37,280 nt of DNA from positions 1 to 37,280 of the forward strand of contig JBOFEG010000013.1 in assembly GCA_051647685.1 (NCBI GenBank), in the 5' to 3' direction. The translations under genes and the position numbers were made by a program. The stretch comes from CALTSX01 sp051647685. GTDB lineage: Bacteria > Chlamydiota > Chlamydiia > Chlamydiales > CALTSX01. Below the pieces are notes generated by a model that made no database searches, had not been told where the DNA came from, and worked only from the letters and a program-made list of their open reading frames with translations. Shown here in pieces: positions 24,649 to 34,600 of this stretch; within the stretch, counting starts at the first letter, position 1; each line of letters opens with the position of its first letter.

Positions 24649-25770
24649 ATGCTAGATAAATTTTTTTTTAATTCTTTTAGAGAGTTCCATCTTTTGTCTC
24701 TCTTGGAATCTTTTCAAGAGAGCAAGCTTTCTTTACACAGGCATGTGCGCAATTATTTTTTGAAAAATAAAAGTCTTGGATCTAAAGATCGGCAAGTGAT
24801 TTCTAACTCTTTGTATCAGATAGTGCGCTGGAAAAATTTTTTTTCTTACTTTTGTAAAGATAAATCAGTAACTTGGAAAGATATTTTTGATGTATCGGAA
24901 AGAATCAATCCTTTAACAGATGTGACACCCATGCCGGATTGGGATAAAGTAAGTTTTCCTCTTTGGCTGTATAAAAAAATTATTCGATCTTTAGGTCCTG
25001 ATGTCGGAATAGATGTCTGTTATACACTAAATACTCAAGCCCCAGTTACCATTCGAATAAATCCGATTAAAACTACTCGGGAGAACTTTTTAGCTACATT
25101 GGGATCCAATTATAATCTTAAACCTTGTGCAAATTCGCCTCTCGGCATTCATATTTTACAAAAAATTTCTATCCAATCTATCCCACTATTTAACGAGGGG
25201 TATTTTGAGGTGCAAGATGAAGGCAGTCAACTTATGTCGGATCTAGTAAAACCAAATCCAGAAGATATAGTTCTGGATTATTGTGCTGGATCTGGTGGAA
25301 AATCTCTTGCTTTTGGACCGCGTATGAAGAACAAAGGAAAAATTTATTTATATGATACGCGGAAATCTATTCTTTCTAAAGCGAAAAAGCGACTACTTAA
25401 AGCTGGTATTAATAATATTAAATTTTTTAATCCATCCATAAATGTACAATATGATTGGATTGTCCTTGATGTTCCATGTTCTGGCACCGGAACAATTCGA
25501 CGACAACCTGAACTTAAATGGTCTCTTTCTAATCAGAAAATTGCAGGCTATTGCGATTTGCAGCGAACTATTTTTGATACTGTTTGGGGGTATTTAAAAC
25601 AAAATGGCAAACTGGTTTATATTACTTGTAGCATACTACAAGAAGAGAATGAAGATCAAATCGCATTCTTTATTAAAAAATATTCTATGCAAATAGTAGA
25701 AAAAATAGCCTTACTTCCAACTAGAGATAGTCATGATGGATTTTTTGGAGTCGTACTTAAAAAAGTCTAA
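24649..25770 (+). CDS. rsmB: 16S rRNA m5C967-type methyltransferase, RsmB/Fmu family
   Basis: SAM-dependent RNA methyltransferase of the NOL1/NOP2/Sun family. The N-terminal about 70 residues are helical, like the NusB-type RNA-binding part. The catalytic domain has the SAM motif 'DYCAGSGGKSLAFGPRMKN', motif IV 'VLDVPCSGTGTIRRQPELKW', and motif VI 'TCSILQEENEDQI'. The two Cys residues in PCSG and TCS are the catalytic pair. I choose ATG at 24649; an upstream TTG (24589) would add an unexpected hydrophobic leader that overlaps the divergent DoxX-like gene. No strong ribosome site is seen. Similar to Chlamydia fmu (CT553); position 967 is inferred from family. Confidence 0.85.
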   Translation: MLDKFFFNSFREFHLLSLLESFQESKLSLHRHVRNYFLKNKSLGSKDRQVISNSLYQIVRWKNFFSYFCKDKSVTWKDIFDVSERINPLTDVTPMPDWDKVSFPLWLYKKIIRSLGPDVGIDVCYTLNTQAPVTIRINPIKTTRENFLATLGSNYNLKPCANSPLGIHILQKISIQSIPLFNEGYFEVQDEGSQLMSDLVKPNPEDIVLDYCAGSGGKSLAFGPRMKNKGKIYLYDTRKSILSKAKKRLLKAGINNIKFFNPSINVQYDWIVLDVPCSGTGTIRRQPELKWSLSNQKIAGYCDLQRTIFDTVWGYLKQNGKLVYITCSILQEENEDQIAFFIKKYSMQIVEKIALLPTRDSHDGFFGVVLKKV

Positions 25771-25814
25771 ACTTATTTTCTTTTTCTTCCTATCATACAT
25801 CTATAACACCTTGC

Positions 25815-25847
25815 TCTAATAAGTAAATCCGCGATATACTTATTAGA
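25815..25847. promoter_or_regulatory. Perfect 11-bp inverted repeat upstream of the SurA-like gene
   Basis: TCTAATAAGTA at 25815-25825 is mirrored as TACTTATTAGA at 25837-25847, with an 11-base loop. It starts 44 bases after the rsmB stop and ends 28 bases before the next ATG. No T-run follows directly on the plus strand, so a standard terminator is not clear. It could be a repressor site, a weak terminator or an RNA hairpin at the start of the downstream mRNA. Confidence 0.55.
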
Positions 25848-25875
25848 ATATTATATTAAATATTTCTAAAAATAT

Positions 25876-26940
25876 ATGTTGTTTCGAATTTTAATTTTAG
25901 CATTTTTCATCCAGATGGAGGTTGCTTATCCAACCCATTCCAAATCCCCCTACGCATTGGAAGCTCCTCAAGCAAAACTTATCATCAATAATCGACCTCT
26001 GTTTAAAATTCATGGAAAGATGATTTCCTTACTCGATGTCGTAAAAAAAATGGATTTATTTATATATGAAAATCATCCAGAAATTATATCTTCGCCTCGT
26101 CTGAAGTACCGATTTTATATGCAAAATTGGCTTTTCACATTAAAAGAAATGATTCATATAGAATTAATTTTATCAGATGCAAAAACAAAGAAAGTCACAA
26201 TCAGTAATGGAGATATTCGCGAAGAGATGTTAGAACGATTTGGATCTTCCTCTGTAATTGAAAAAATCCATAATCTCAATCTGTCCTACGAAGAAATGCG
26301 TAATCTGATTCAGCAAGAATTAATCCTTAAAAAAATGAAATCATTTAAAATATACTCTAAAATCCTGCAAATGGTCACGCCAGATTTGATCCAATCTAAA
26401 TACAGAGAATATTGCTCTGCAAATGCTCCATCAAAAAAATGGAAATATCAATTTGTATCTTTGCGCGGGCAAGAAGATGAGGTGATTCAAAATTGCTTAA
26501 GCAAATTATTCATATTGCTACAGAATTCTAATTCTATGGATCACGTTGCAACTATTTTTCAAAAAGAAAATCCTGAGTTGTATAAAAAAATTTCTCTTCA
26601 CATTAGTCCAGTGATAGACACTAATGAAAAAGCCATTTCTCACGAACACCGTCAGGTTATTTCTTCTATGCAGACCGATACTTACAGTGAACCTTGCAAA
26701 CAAATTAGTCGGGTAGATGGAAGCATAGTACATCGAATCTTTCATCTTATTTCAGAAGAAAACTTAAATCCTCCCATGTTCTCTACGATGTCCGAAGAAC
26801 TCAGAAATACTCTATTAAATGAATTAGCTATGAAAGAGACTCAAGCATATATAGAAACTCTTAGTAAGCGATTTAATATTGATATACAAGAAATTCAAGA
26901 TCTAAAAAAAGATTTCCAGCCTTTTATACTTACTGAATGA
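25876..26940 (+). CDS. SurA-like periplasmic chaperone (N-domain only, no clear PPIase domain)
   Basis: 354 residues with an N-terminal signal peptide (MLFRILILAFFIQMEVAYP). Then 'IINNRPLFKIHGKMISLLDVVKKMDLFIYE' resembles the opening of SurA-type chaperones, where a strand ('I-x-G-x-x-I') precedes helices. Helical segments with 'GDIREEMLERFGS' and 'MRNLIQQELILKKMKSF' are also SurA-like. No evident parvulin motif. This is the likely counterpart of Chlamydia CT355, which lies beside ksgA (CT354), as here. It overlaps rsmA by ATGA, so the two are co-transcribed. It would help outer membrane proteins fold; that is inference. Confidence 0.7.
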   Translation: MLFRILILAFFIQMEVAYPTHSKSPYALEAPQAKLIINNRPLFKIHGKMISLLDVVKKMDLFIYENHPEIISSPRLKYRFYMQNWLFTLKEMIHIELILSDAKTKKVTISNGDIREEMLERFGSSSVIEKIHNLNLSYEEMRNLIQQELILKKMKSFKIYSKILQMVTPDLIQSKYREYCSANAPSKKWKYQFVSLRGQEDEVIQNCLSKLFILLQNSNSMDHVATIFQKENPELYKKISLHISPVIDTNEKAISHEHRQVISSMQTDTYSEPCKQISRVDGSIVHRIFHLISEENLNPPMFSTMSEELRNTLLNELAMKETQAYIETLSKRFNIDIQEIQDLKKDFQPFILTE

Positions 26941-27815
26941 ATATTCGATTGTTACAAGAACATCTTAAAAAGAATAATCTTTATTTAAAAAAGTCTCTAT
27001 CTCAAAATTTTCTAATTGATGAAAATATTCAACAAAAAATTATACGATCAGCAGCACCTAATAGTTGTATTGTTTTAGAGATTGGACCTGGAGCTGGCAT
27101 GTTAACTAAGGGGCTGGTTAAATCTAGTAAATTCGTTATCGGTGTTGAAAAAGATTCTCATTTTTCTGCATTTCTGAAAGAAAAATTCCCTTTCAATTTA
27201 AAAATTATTGAAGAAGATTTTTTAAAAATCTGTTTAGATGATGAACTAGATAGACTCTCTTTAATAGATGAAAAAATTAAAGTAATCGCAAATATTCCTT
27301 ATCAAATTACAGCTCCTATATTGGTTAAATTATTAATATGTTTCGATAGAATCGATTCTATAACTCTTATGGTGCAGGAAGAAGTAGCACAAAGAATTAT
27401 ATCTAGCCCCGGTACAAAGAATTATGGAAGACTATCTATTTTTTGCCAATTTTATGCGCATTCTAATTATTTATTTTCGGTTTCTCGGAATTGCTTTTAT
27501 CCAAAACCTAAAATACAGTCGGCTGTTATTCAACTAATACCACGCAATGAACTATTATTAGAAAAAAATTTACATGAGTTTTTTTTTAGTATTGTAAAAC
27601 AAGCCTTTCAATATCGGAGAAAAACACTTGTCCATATTTTCAAAAAGTCCTATCAATCACAAAATATTATTGATGCACTGTTCAAAATCGGAAAAGGTTG
27701 TCATGCGCGAGCAGAAGAATTATCTCTGAATGAGTTTATAGAATTTGCTAAACTGCTTTCTAACATAACTATTACAAATGCAACTAATTGCGCCAACGAT
27801 AATGCCACAGGTTAA
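26937..27815 (+). CDS. rsmA: 16S rRNA A1518/A1519 dimethyltransferase (RsmA/KsgA)
   Basis: Adds two methyls to each of two adjacent adenines near the 3' end of 16S rRNA. The 292-residue product has 'KKSLSQNFLIDENIQQKI', the SAM motif 'VLEIGPGAGMLTKGLV', the catalytic 'ANIPYQITAPILVKLL', and 'FYPKPKIQSAVIQL'. The last about 18 residues (SNITITNATNCANDNATG) extend past the usual end and lie antisense to the carboxypeptidase gene. Confidence 0.97.
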   Translation: MNIRLLQEHLKKNNLYLKKSLSQNFLIDENIQQKIIRSAAPNSCIVLEIGPGAGMLTKGLVKSSKFVIGVEKDSHFSAFLKEKFPFNLKIIEEDFLKICLDDELDRLSLIDEKIKVIANIPYQITAPILVKLLICFDRIDSITLMVQEEVAQRIISSPGTKNYGRLSIFCQFYAHSNYLFSVSRNCFYPKPKIQSAVIQLIPRNELLLEKNLHEFFFSIVKQAFQYRRKTLVHIFKKSYQSQNIIDALFKIGKGCHARAEELSLNEFIEFAKLLSNITITNATNCANDNATG

Positions 27816-28994
27816 CCAGTGATAAAAAATGAATTGTATAACTTGTAACCCGTAGGATGCATGGACGCTATTTACAGCGTACAAGGCAATCTCTTGATTC
27901 CAATTATTTATAGAGTCCTTTAGACAGATTTTACCCACTACCTGCTCCCGGAAAATAGGCAATGAAATTTTTTCCCACAGAAGCTCACTTGATAAGTGTG
28001 GAGTCTCTGACGGATAATAATCTATATAAATGTCTTCATGGATCCCAGCTTTTAAAGATGTATTTGCTCCAGAAATTTTTTTAATAAACTCTGTATCTAC
28101 AGTTCGATAGAGACATCTGCTAACCTTTTCTTCATTAAAAATAGTATCGAATAATAAGATGGCATCTCTGTATCGATCTAATGGATTAATATATCCAAAG
28201 AGTACTGCAATCACTGTACGATCATTATTTTTTGCAGCAGCAACTATGGTAGGTCCAGCGTCTTTTGTATATCCTGTTTTAATTCCAAAAGCCTTATCAT
28301 AATAGAATTTCCTATCTTTTCTTAAGAGCTGATTGTTTGTTATAATTTCTTTTTCTGATTGCTTATTTGTTTGAGGCCGAGTGAATGCAACAGTATTTGC
28401 AATCTCACAAAAAATTGGTGAATTTATTGCTTTTTTTGCAATCAAAGCCATGTCATATGCCGTAGTGTAATGATCTGGATGGTGCAGGCCATGTGGGTTG
28501 ACAAAATTTGTGGATTTACAACCAAGATTATGGATATATTGATTGAGCTTCTCTATAAAATCATGTATCCCTCCCGATGTAGAAAATGCAAGTGCATTAG
28601 CTGCATCATTACCAGATTTTAACATTGATCCATATAGTAAATGACGTAGAGAAATATTCTCCCCACTCTTCAAAAAAAAATGACACCCATCTGGTTCTAA
28701 CAAATAACCTGGCAGACTATATTTTTTTGCTATTTTGATTGATTTTGGAACACTAATCAACCATTCTGGATAAATAGATATAAGATTATCCAATTCTCCT
28801 TCGCTTTTTTCAATCACATATAATACGGTGGCAATTTTCGTAATACTCGCAGGGAAATGCTTTTCATACGCATTTTTCTCATATAAAATAGCACCTGTAT
28901 TTGCATTAATTAGAATGGCTGATGTGGCGTTTAGTTTTATGTCTAAACTGAATAGTTTATTACAAGCAATTAAAAAAAAGATTAAATAACGCAT
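27720..28994 (-). CDS. D-alanyl-D-alanine carboxypeptidase (PBP5/DacA family)
   Basis: Trims the terminal D-Ala from peptidoglycan stem peptides in the periplasm. Motifs of the serine peptidase family S11: SxxK as 'PASITKIATVLYVIEKSEG' (Ser about residue 49), SGN as 'SGNDAANALA' (about 127), and KTG as 'GIKTGYTKDAGPT' (about 240). I choose ATG at 28994, which opens with a signal peptide (MRYLIFFLIACNKLFS); an upstream in-frame start would add 23 residues with no support. A C-terminal hydrophobic span ('WLTCGIIVGAISCICN') would tether it to the inner membrane. It corresponds to Chlamydia CT551, there called dacF. It overlaps rsmA by 96 bp, tail to tail. Confidence 0.92.
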   Translation of the reverse strand: MRYLIFFLIACNKLFSLDIKLNATSAILINANTGAILYEKNAYEKHFPASITKIATVLYVIEKSEGELDNLISIYPEWLISVPKSIKIAKKYSLPGYLLEPDGCHFFLKSGENISLRHLLYGSMLKSGNDAANALAFSTSGGIHDFIEKLNQYIHNLGCKSTNFVNPHGLHHPDHYTTAYDMALIAKKAINSPIFCEIANTVAFTRPQTNKQSEKEIITNNQLLRKDRKFYYDKAFGIKTGYTKDAGPTIVAAAKNNDRTVIAVLFGYINPLDRYRDAILLFDTIFNEEKVSRCLYRTVDTEFIKKISGANTSLKAGIHEDIYIDYYPSETPHLSSELLWEKISLPIFREQVVGKICLKDSINNWNQEIALYAVNSVHASYGLQVIQFIFYHWLTCGIIVGAISCICNSYVRKQFSKFYKLIQR

Positions 28995-29114
28995 AGGTAT
29001 ACTTAATTTAATAATATTTATTTTACACAGGAGAGTAAAAAAATTCTTCTTTAAAAAAAACAAAATGGATCCTATTAAGAAGTTTTGTGAACTATTGACT
29101 AAGGAAACAATTAC

Positions 29115-29540
29115 ATGTTACAACCATCACACCTTGAAAAATTATATCAAAAATTTAGAACAAATTTATCTAAGTATCTTCCAGATGGAATGATTTTTGT
29201 AGATTTCGAATTGTTGCATGAAATAGGAGAACCTTTGGAGGAAGATGATAAATTAACTCCTGAAGAGTTTCCTCACTATTTCCATATCATTGAAACAGAT
29301 GAAAAGGTTACATTATTTAACAAACAGTTTGCTATTTGGATTGTTCCTCAGATTGTGAGTGACATGCCTTCTACTTTGACTTTTATCGCTCGCATTAGTA
29401 ATCAACATCCCAAATTAGAATTGATGTTTTGTACTACTGGAGTATATAACACTCCAAAACATGTGTTAAAAGTTCTTAGATATTTTTTATCAGAGGTCTT
29501 AGACACAGAAGAAGTCATTTCATCTATAAAGAAATCTTAA
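29115..29540 (+). CDS. Conserved chlamydial hypothetical protein (position of CT550)
   Basis: A 141-residue protein, no signal peptide, mixed alpha/beta. 'LEKLYQKFRTNLSKYLPDGMIFVDFELL' at the front, acidic 'EPLEEDDKLTPEEFPHYFHII', then 'FAIWIVPQIVSDMPSTLTFI'. I do not recognise a domain. An AAGGA site lies about 10 bases before the ATG. It sits between the carboxypeptidase and the rsbW-like gene, as CT550 does in Chlamydia, so it is probably an ortholog. It converges with and overlaps the rsbW-like gene by 4 bp. Function unknown. Confidence 0.7.
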   Translation: MLQPSHLEKLYQKFRTNLSKYLPDGMIFVDFELLHEIGEPLEEDDKLTPEEFPHYFHIIETDEKVTLFNKQFAIWIVPQIVSDMPSTLTFIARISNQHPKLELMFCTTGVYNTPKHVLKVLRYFLSEVLDTEEVISSIKKS

Positions 29541-29968
29541 AAAGATTCTAAACAATACTTTTTTAATATTAAAATATTATATAGGTGCTTTCTTTCATAA
29601 TGCATTTCATCCATAATTTTATTTATAAAAATTAAACCAAGGCCCCCTTCCTGTTGTTCTTCTAATGGTATGTCAAGTTTATTTGAAGGGATATTCTTGA
29701 TGGGATTAAATGGAATTCCTTGATCAATTATAGATATAACGATTTCTTTAAAAGAATAGGTGAAATTGACTTCTATATCTCCTTTTTCTTCTAGATAGGC
29801 ATATTGCATAATATTTACGACGACTTCTTCTAAAGCAATCTCAATTTTCATAGAATCAAAAGAAGAAAACGGTGTATAACGTAGATGTACACGAATCCAT
29901 TCCATAATTTTAGGAAGATTTTGCATCTCCGCCAATATAGTTATTTGATCCTGGATAAAATCTTTCAT
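29537..29968 (-). CDS. rsbW: RsbW-like anti-sigma factor serine kinase
   Basis: A small 143-residue HATPase. The N-box is 'IEIALEEVVVNIMQYAY' (about 42-58) with Glu and Asn for Mg-ATP, the G1 box 'IDQGIPFNP' is near 85, and the G2 box 'EGGLGLIFINKIMDEM' is near 110. It belongs to the GHKL family with RsbW/SpoIIAB, which sequester sigma factors and phosphorylate an anti-anti-sigma partner. In Chlamydia, rsbW (CT549) lies in the same place. No sigma factor or RsbV partner is visible in this window. It probably regulates sigma-factor availability during the developmental cycle (inference). Confidence 0.85.
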   Translation of the reverse strand: MKDFIQDQITILAEMQNLPKIMEWIRVHLRYTPFSSFDSMKIEIALEEVVVNIMQYAYLEEKGDIEVNFTYSFKEIVISIIDQGIPFNPIKNIPSNKLDIPLEEQQEGGLGLIFINKIMDEMHYERKHLYNILILKKYCLESF

Positions 29969-30070
29969 TTATTTTAAAGATTGAAAATTCATTAATAAAT
30001 ATTTACTAAAATTAAACCTATTATACCTTATAAATATAAGACTAATAAATTCATATCAATGATAATACAA

Positions 30071-30673
30071 TTATTTAATTTTATCTAATCTTGCCGCGGG
30101 TGATTGCATTAATACAGAAAAAATTATTTTAGACATTCTGTCTGTTACCTTGTGAAACAATGGATGTCCACAGGTAGAAAAAGCTGCTTCCCTATTGTCT
30201 AACTGTCCGAGTGAAAAATTTAGATATGATTGTTGGGTTTGAATAGTATCTTCACAGAGATAATCATCTAGAAAATCATAATCTATAGATTCTTTAATAA
30301 AATACGGGCCAAATAATTTTTCTCGAGTTTTTCCAGAGAGTATTGAAAATACTAATTCTATGCTGCGCCTATTTTCATTAGGAATGACTCTTTTATCTTC
30401 TTTATATTTCGGATCAAATTGGAATCCTATTGGATCTGATTTATCAGACTTAACTTGAGCTTGTATAATGAAATCACTATTTTCTGAAACAGGTGTAAAA
30501 TAACCTAGCGCAGTTATTTTTTGTATGAATACATTTGTTAAATCTCCATCTATATCACCTTCAATATAGGGAATAAAAACAGTTGAAGAAATATTCGGTT
30601 TACTTAGGAAATGGTATCTACAACTAGAACTTAGAAAACAAAGAACTATAATAATGATTTTTTTGTAAAACAT
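30071..30673 (-). CDS. LptE-like outer membrane lipoprotein
   Basis: A 200-residue lipoprotein: signal peptide with a lipobox 'LCFLSSSC' (Cys about residue 18), so it is lipid-anchored. After the Cys, 'RYHFLSKPNISSTVFIPYIEGD', then 'GDLTNVFIQKITALG', matches the opening of LptE/RlpB proteins ('CGYHL... vfIP... lT..l...i'). LptE helps LptD insert LPS into the outer membrane. In Chlamydia the counterpart would be CT548, of unassigned function. Here it follows the TPR protein by 9 bp and precedes rsbW. Confidence 0.65.
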   Translation of the reverse strand: MFYKKIIIIVLCFLSSSCRYHFLSKPNISSTVFIPYIEGDIDGDLTNVFIQKITALGYFTPVSENSDFIIQAQVKSDKSDPIGFQFDPKYKEDKRVIPNENRRSIELVFSILSGKTREKLFGPYFIKESIDYDFLDDYLCEDTIQTQQSYLNFSLGQLDNREAAFSTCGHPLFHKVTDRMSKIIFSVLMQSPAARLDKIK

Positions 30674-30682
30674 AATTCATAT

Positions 30683-31603
30683 TTATCTTTGTCTACTATT
30701 CATCAAGTGTTTACTAGTTTTTGCTTGGCTAGTATTGGGATATTCTTGAATAATCGCCTCATAATAAATAGCGGCAGAGTCCGGTTTATTCATACCATCG
30801 TAATGTTGTGCTACTACAAATAACCTTTCTGCAAATAAAGATTCCATTTGATCAAGTAACCCTGTGAGCTCTTGTATTTTCGGATGATCAGGAAAACAGG
30901 ATTCCATTTTTTTTCTATTTATTTTTGCGAGCTCTAGATGGTCTGGATCGGGAAATTGTTTAGTTGTTTGCAATAAATATATCCGACCTATTTGTAGATA
31001 TGCTTCTAAGGCAAGTGTATGTTTAGGAAATCGTTCGGTTACTTTTTCTAAAGCCTGTATACTTTCTTGATACTTTTTCTTAGATAATAAATTATTAGAT
31101 TTACAAAATAGAGCTTCTGCAGCTAGATCATCCTTGGGAAGTGTCATAATAATTTCTTCGCAAATTTGCAAAGATTCTTCTCTGCCAGAAAGCCAATTTG
31201 GAGCTAGCTTGCTTTGAAAAATAGGCTTTTTCATCCCTTTTTCAAATTCTTGTGCAATTTGTAATTTATACATAAAAACTTCATGTAAATTTTTTGAAAC
31301 CCCCTCTTCTTTAAGATATTTTGAAAAAAAAGAATTTGCAAGATCTAATTTTTGTTCATTTAAATACATCTTCCCCATTAAAAAATATATTTCTTTAGAA
31401 AATTGAGACTTAGGATAGGCCGACAGGAGAGTCATTCCATAATATTCAGCCCACTTATTATTTTCATTTTGAATAGAGTTAACAAATTTCTGATAATAAT
31501 CAGAAGCCGTAAAAGAAAAAGACTCTTTAGTTTGAGCACTTATCTGGGGCGTATTTACAGTAAAAAAATAAATACTTAGTATGCAGTAAAAGATATTTTT
31601 CAT
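30683..31603 (-). CDS. TPR-repeat secreted protein, BamD/YfiO-like
   Basis: 306 residues starting with a signal peptide (MKNIFYCILSIYFFTVNTPQISAQ) but without a lipobox Cys, so probably periplasmic. Several TPR-like helix pairs: 'FVNSIQNENNKWAEYYGMTLL', 'EIYFLMGKMYLNEQKLDLANSFF', 'YQESIQALEKVTERFPKHTLALEAY' and 'PDSAAIYYEAIIQEYPNTSQA'. Repeats with 'FP..A' and 'YPNTSQA' are typical of BamD and related outer membrane assembly proteins. The absence of the lipid anchor argues against a strict BamD. Positional match to Chlamydia CT547. It lies 45 bp after dnaE. Confidence 0.7.
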   Translation of the reverse strand: MKNIFYCILSIYFFTVNTPQISAQTKESFSFTASDYYQKFVNSIQNENNKWAEYYGMTLLSAYPKSQFSKEIYFLMGKMYLNEQKLDLANSFFSKYLKEEGVSKNLHEVFMYKLQIAQEFEKGMKKPIFQSKLAPNWLSGREESLQICEEIIMTLPKDDLAAEALFCKSNNLLSKKKYQESIQALEKVTERFPKHTLALEAYLQIGRIYLLQTTKQFPDPDHLELAKINRKKMESCFPDHPKIQELTGLLDQMESLFAERLFVVAQHYDGMNKPDSAAIYYEAIIQEYPNTSQAKTSKHLMNSRQR

Positions 31604-31648
31604 TTATCCATTCTCTTGTAGTTTTTTGAATTATTAGATCTAATACTA

Positions 31649-34600
31649 TCACAATTTAGGTTCTTCAGACATCGAAATTGTGATTATAGATGGAACTTTT
31701 TCTTTCAAGGAGAGGGATATATCTTCATTTGCCGAAATGCCCGATCTTTCATCTATGGTAATCATGGCAATTTTTTTGAAATTTTCATTAACAAATTCCA
31801 TATCGACTGCTGTAGTTCCTGGATATTTATCAAAAATTTTTTTTATAATTCGTACTTCACTAAGCCGCATTCTGTCTGCATTTAGCTGTAATATTAATTT
31901 ATAAGCGGTTTTCATATCACTTCGCTTTGACTGTTCCTTTGGTTTAGTTTCTATAACTTTTATCATTGTTTTTTCCATTTCTTCAATTTTTTTTTCTTCA
32001 ATATCACGCAAAGGCGATAGCCATTTGCATGTGAATTTAAGCCTTCTCCCCTCCCTTTCAAAAGATAATATAGAAATAAAAAGTTCATTTTCTACTAATT
32101 GATCTTTATATTTATGAAATAGATCAGACCAAACTGGGAGCTCAAATTGTTCTATACCATCTCCAATCAGTAGAATTGCAAATTTTTTCCCAGTTTTATT
32201 AGAAGATTTTATCGAAATTTTTTCTAAAATAAAAGCTGTCTTTATTACGCCATAATTATCATTATTTCCTAGACTATGTAACGAAATACATCCCAATTTT
32301 TGAATAAGATCCGCGTGCTCTTCCATTGGATGTCCTGTTACATAGAGACCTAATAGAGTTTTTTCATAAATTAAAAAGTCTGATTTTGAATACTTTTCTA
32401 GAACATTTGTTTCTTTTGTCAAGGACTCTTGATTCGAAATGGGTAACAAATCAAGAAAATCGACAATTCCTCGAGAGAATTCTTTTTGTTTTTTGGCAGA
32501 TATTTCATATAACCTATCAATAGAGGCTATGAGTTCATTCCTACCGACTCCTGTATAATCAAAACAACCTGTAATAATTAACGTCTCTAAAGTTTTTTTA
32601 CCTATCTTTTTAGTATTAATTCTTTCTATAAATTCTTTTAAATTCTCATAATTTCCTCTGTTACTTCTTTCTAAGAGGATAGAGTCAACTATATTTTTTC
32701 CAACTCCTTTAATAGCAGCTAAAGAGAATCGAATTCCATTTGGTGTCGCTACAAATTCTATACCAGACTCATTAATATCAGGAGGCAGAATAGAAATTTG
32801 CATTGCATGACACTCTCGAACATATTTTGCTACCTTGGATAAATCATCCATATCACAGCTCATCAAAGCAGCAAGCCATTGTTTTGGGTAGTTTGCTTTC
32901 AAATAGGCGGTGACATAACTGACATATCCATAAGCTGCTGCATGTGATTTATTAAACCCATACGAAGCGAATTTTTGCACTTTATCAAAAATTTCTGCTG
33001 ATAATTTTTCAGAAATATTTAATTCTAAAGCTCCCTGACAAAATTTCTCTCTTTGTTGCGCCATTTCTACATGGTCTTTTTTACCCATAGCTCTACGCAA
33101 CACATCTCCTTCTCCCAGGCTATAGCCAGCAAGCTTCGATGCTATCTGCATTACTTGTTCCTGATATATCATAATTCCATAGGTTTCTTCTAGAATCTCT
33201 TCCATCCATGGATGATCATATTCAATAAGTTCCTTGCCAAGTTTTCTATGAATAAAAGCTGGAATCATTTCCATAGGACCTGGTCGATACAAAGAAATTG
33301 CAGCAATCACTTCTTCAAATTTATCTATGTGAAGATTTCTTGCAAGTTCTTGCATACCAGTCGATTCAAGCTGGAATACTCCTAATGTTTTCCCATGATT
33401 TAATAAGGTAAAAGTCTTTTGATCATTTAGTGGAAGATTTCTCCAATCTATTCCATCAAAGGTAATAGCGATTGCATCAACTGCTTTTTGAATAGAAGTC
33501 AGAGTTTTAAGTCCCAATAGGTCAATCTTTAGCAACCCTACCTTTTCTACAAGCTTCATAGAATATTGGGTAATAGATATTTCTGAATCTTTGGTTTTAC
33601 ATATAGGGATATGATCTATTAATGGGTTTGCACAAATAATAATTCCTGCTGCATGAATGCCTGTATTACGAATGCAACCCTCTAACTTTTTTGCAATATC
33701 AAAAATATTTCGTATATCTAGATCTTCTCTATACAATATTGCAAGCTCTGAACTACTCTCTAAAGCAAGATCAAGCGTCATTACAAGATCTTCTGGAATA
33801 AGCTTTGCAATCATATTTACTTTAGTGAGAGGAATATTTAATACTCTTCCAACATCTTTAATGGCCATTTTGGCCTTCATTGTTCCAAAAGTAATGATCT
33901 GTGCTACTTTATCTTTCCCATATTTTTGTATTGTATAATCGATAACCTCTGATCTCCGTTCCATACAAATATCTACATCGATATCCGGATAGGAGGGTCT
34001 TTCTGGATTAATGAATCTCTCAAAAAATAAATTAAAGTATAAGGGTTCAATATCAGTAATTCCAAGTAAGTAGAGAATAATTGATCCCGCTCCAGATCCT
34101 CTTCCTGGCCCAACTGGAATACCTCGATTTTTAGCCCATGAAATGAAGTCATGCACGATTAATAAATAATCACACATATCTCTAGAGAAAATGATATTTA
34201 ATTCGTATTCTAAGCGCTCTTTGATAATTTCTGATGGGTTACGATTACTATATTTCCTGCGAATATTGTCCATTTTTTCTAATGTATATCGCTCATTAAT
34301 TGCTGCTTGGCACTGATCTCTCAGGTATTTTTGAACCTCTATTTGTCTTTCTTCTTCACCTATCTTTTTTCCTTCTAAATGAGCTGGCATGAAAACAGGA
34401 TAGAACCGTTTGTTTAAAGCTAGATCTACATGACACTTAGCTGCGATTAGCAAACTATTTTCAACTGCTTCTGGTATATACGAAAACTGAGTTTGCATTT
34501 CTAAAGCTGATTTGAAATAATGTTCGTGTGTTATAAAGGTATCTCTCTTCGGATTCAATACACGCGATTTTGGTTTGCCATATTGATCATTTTCCCAAAT

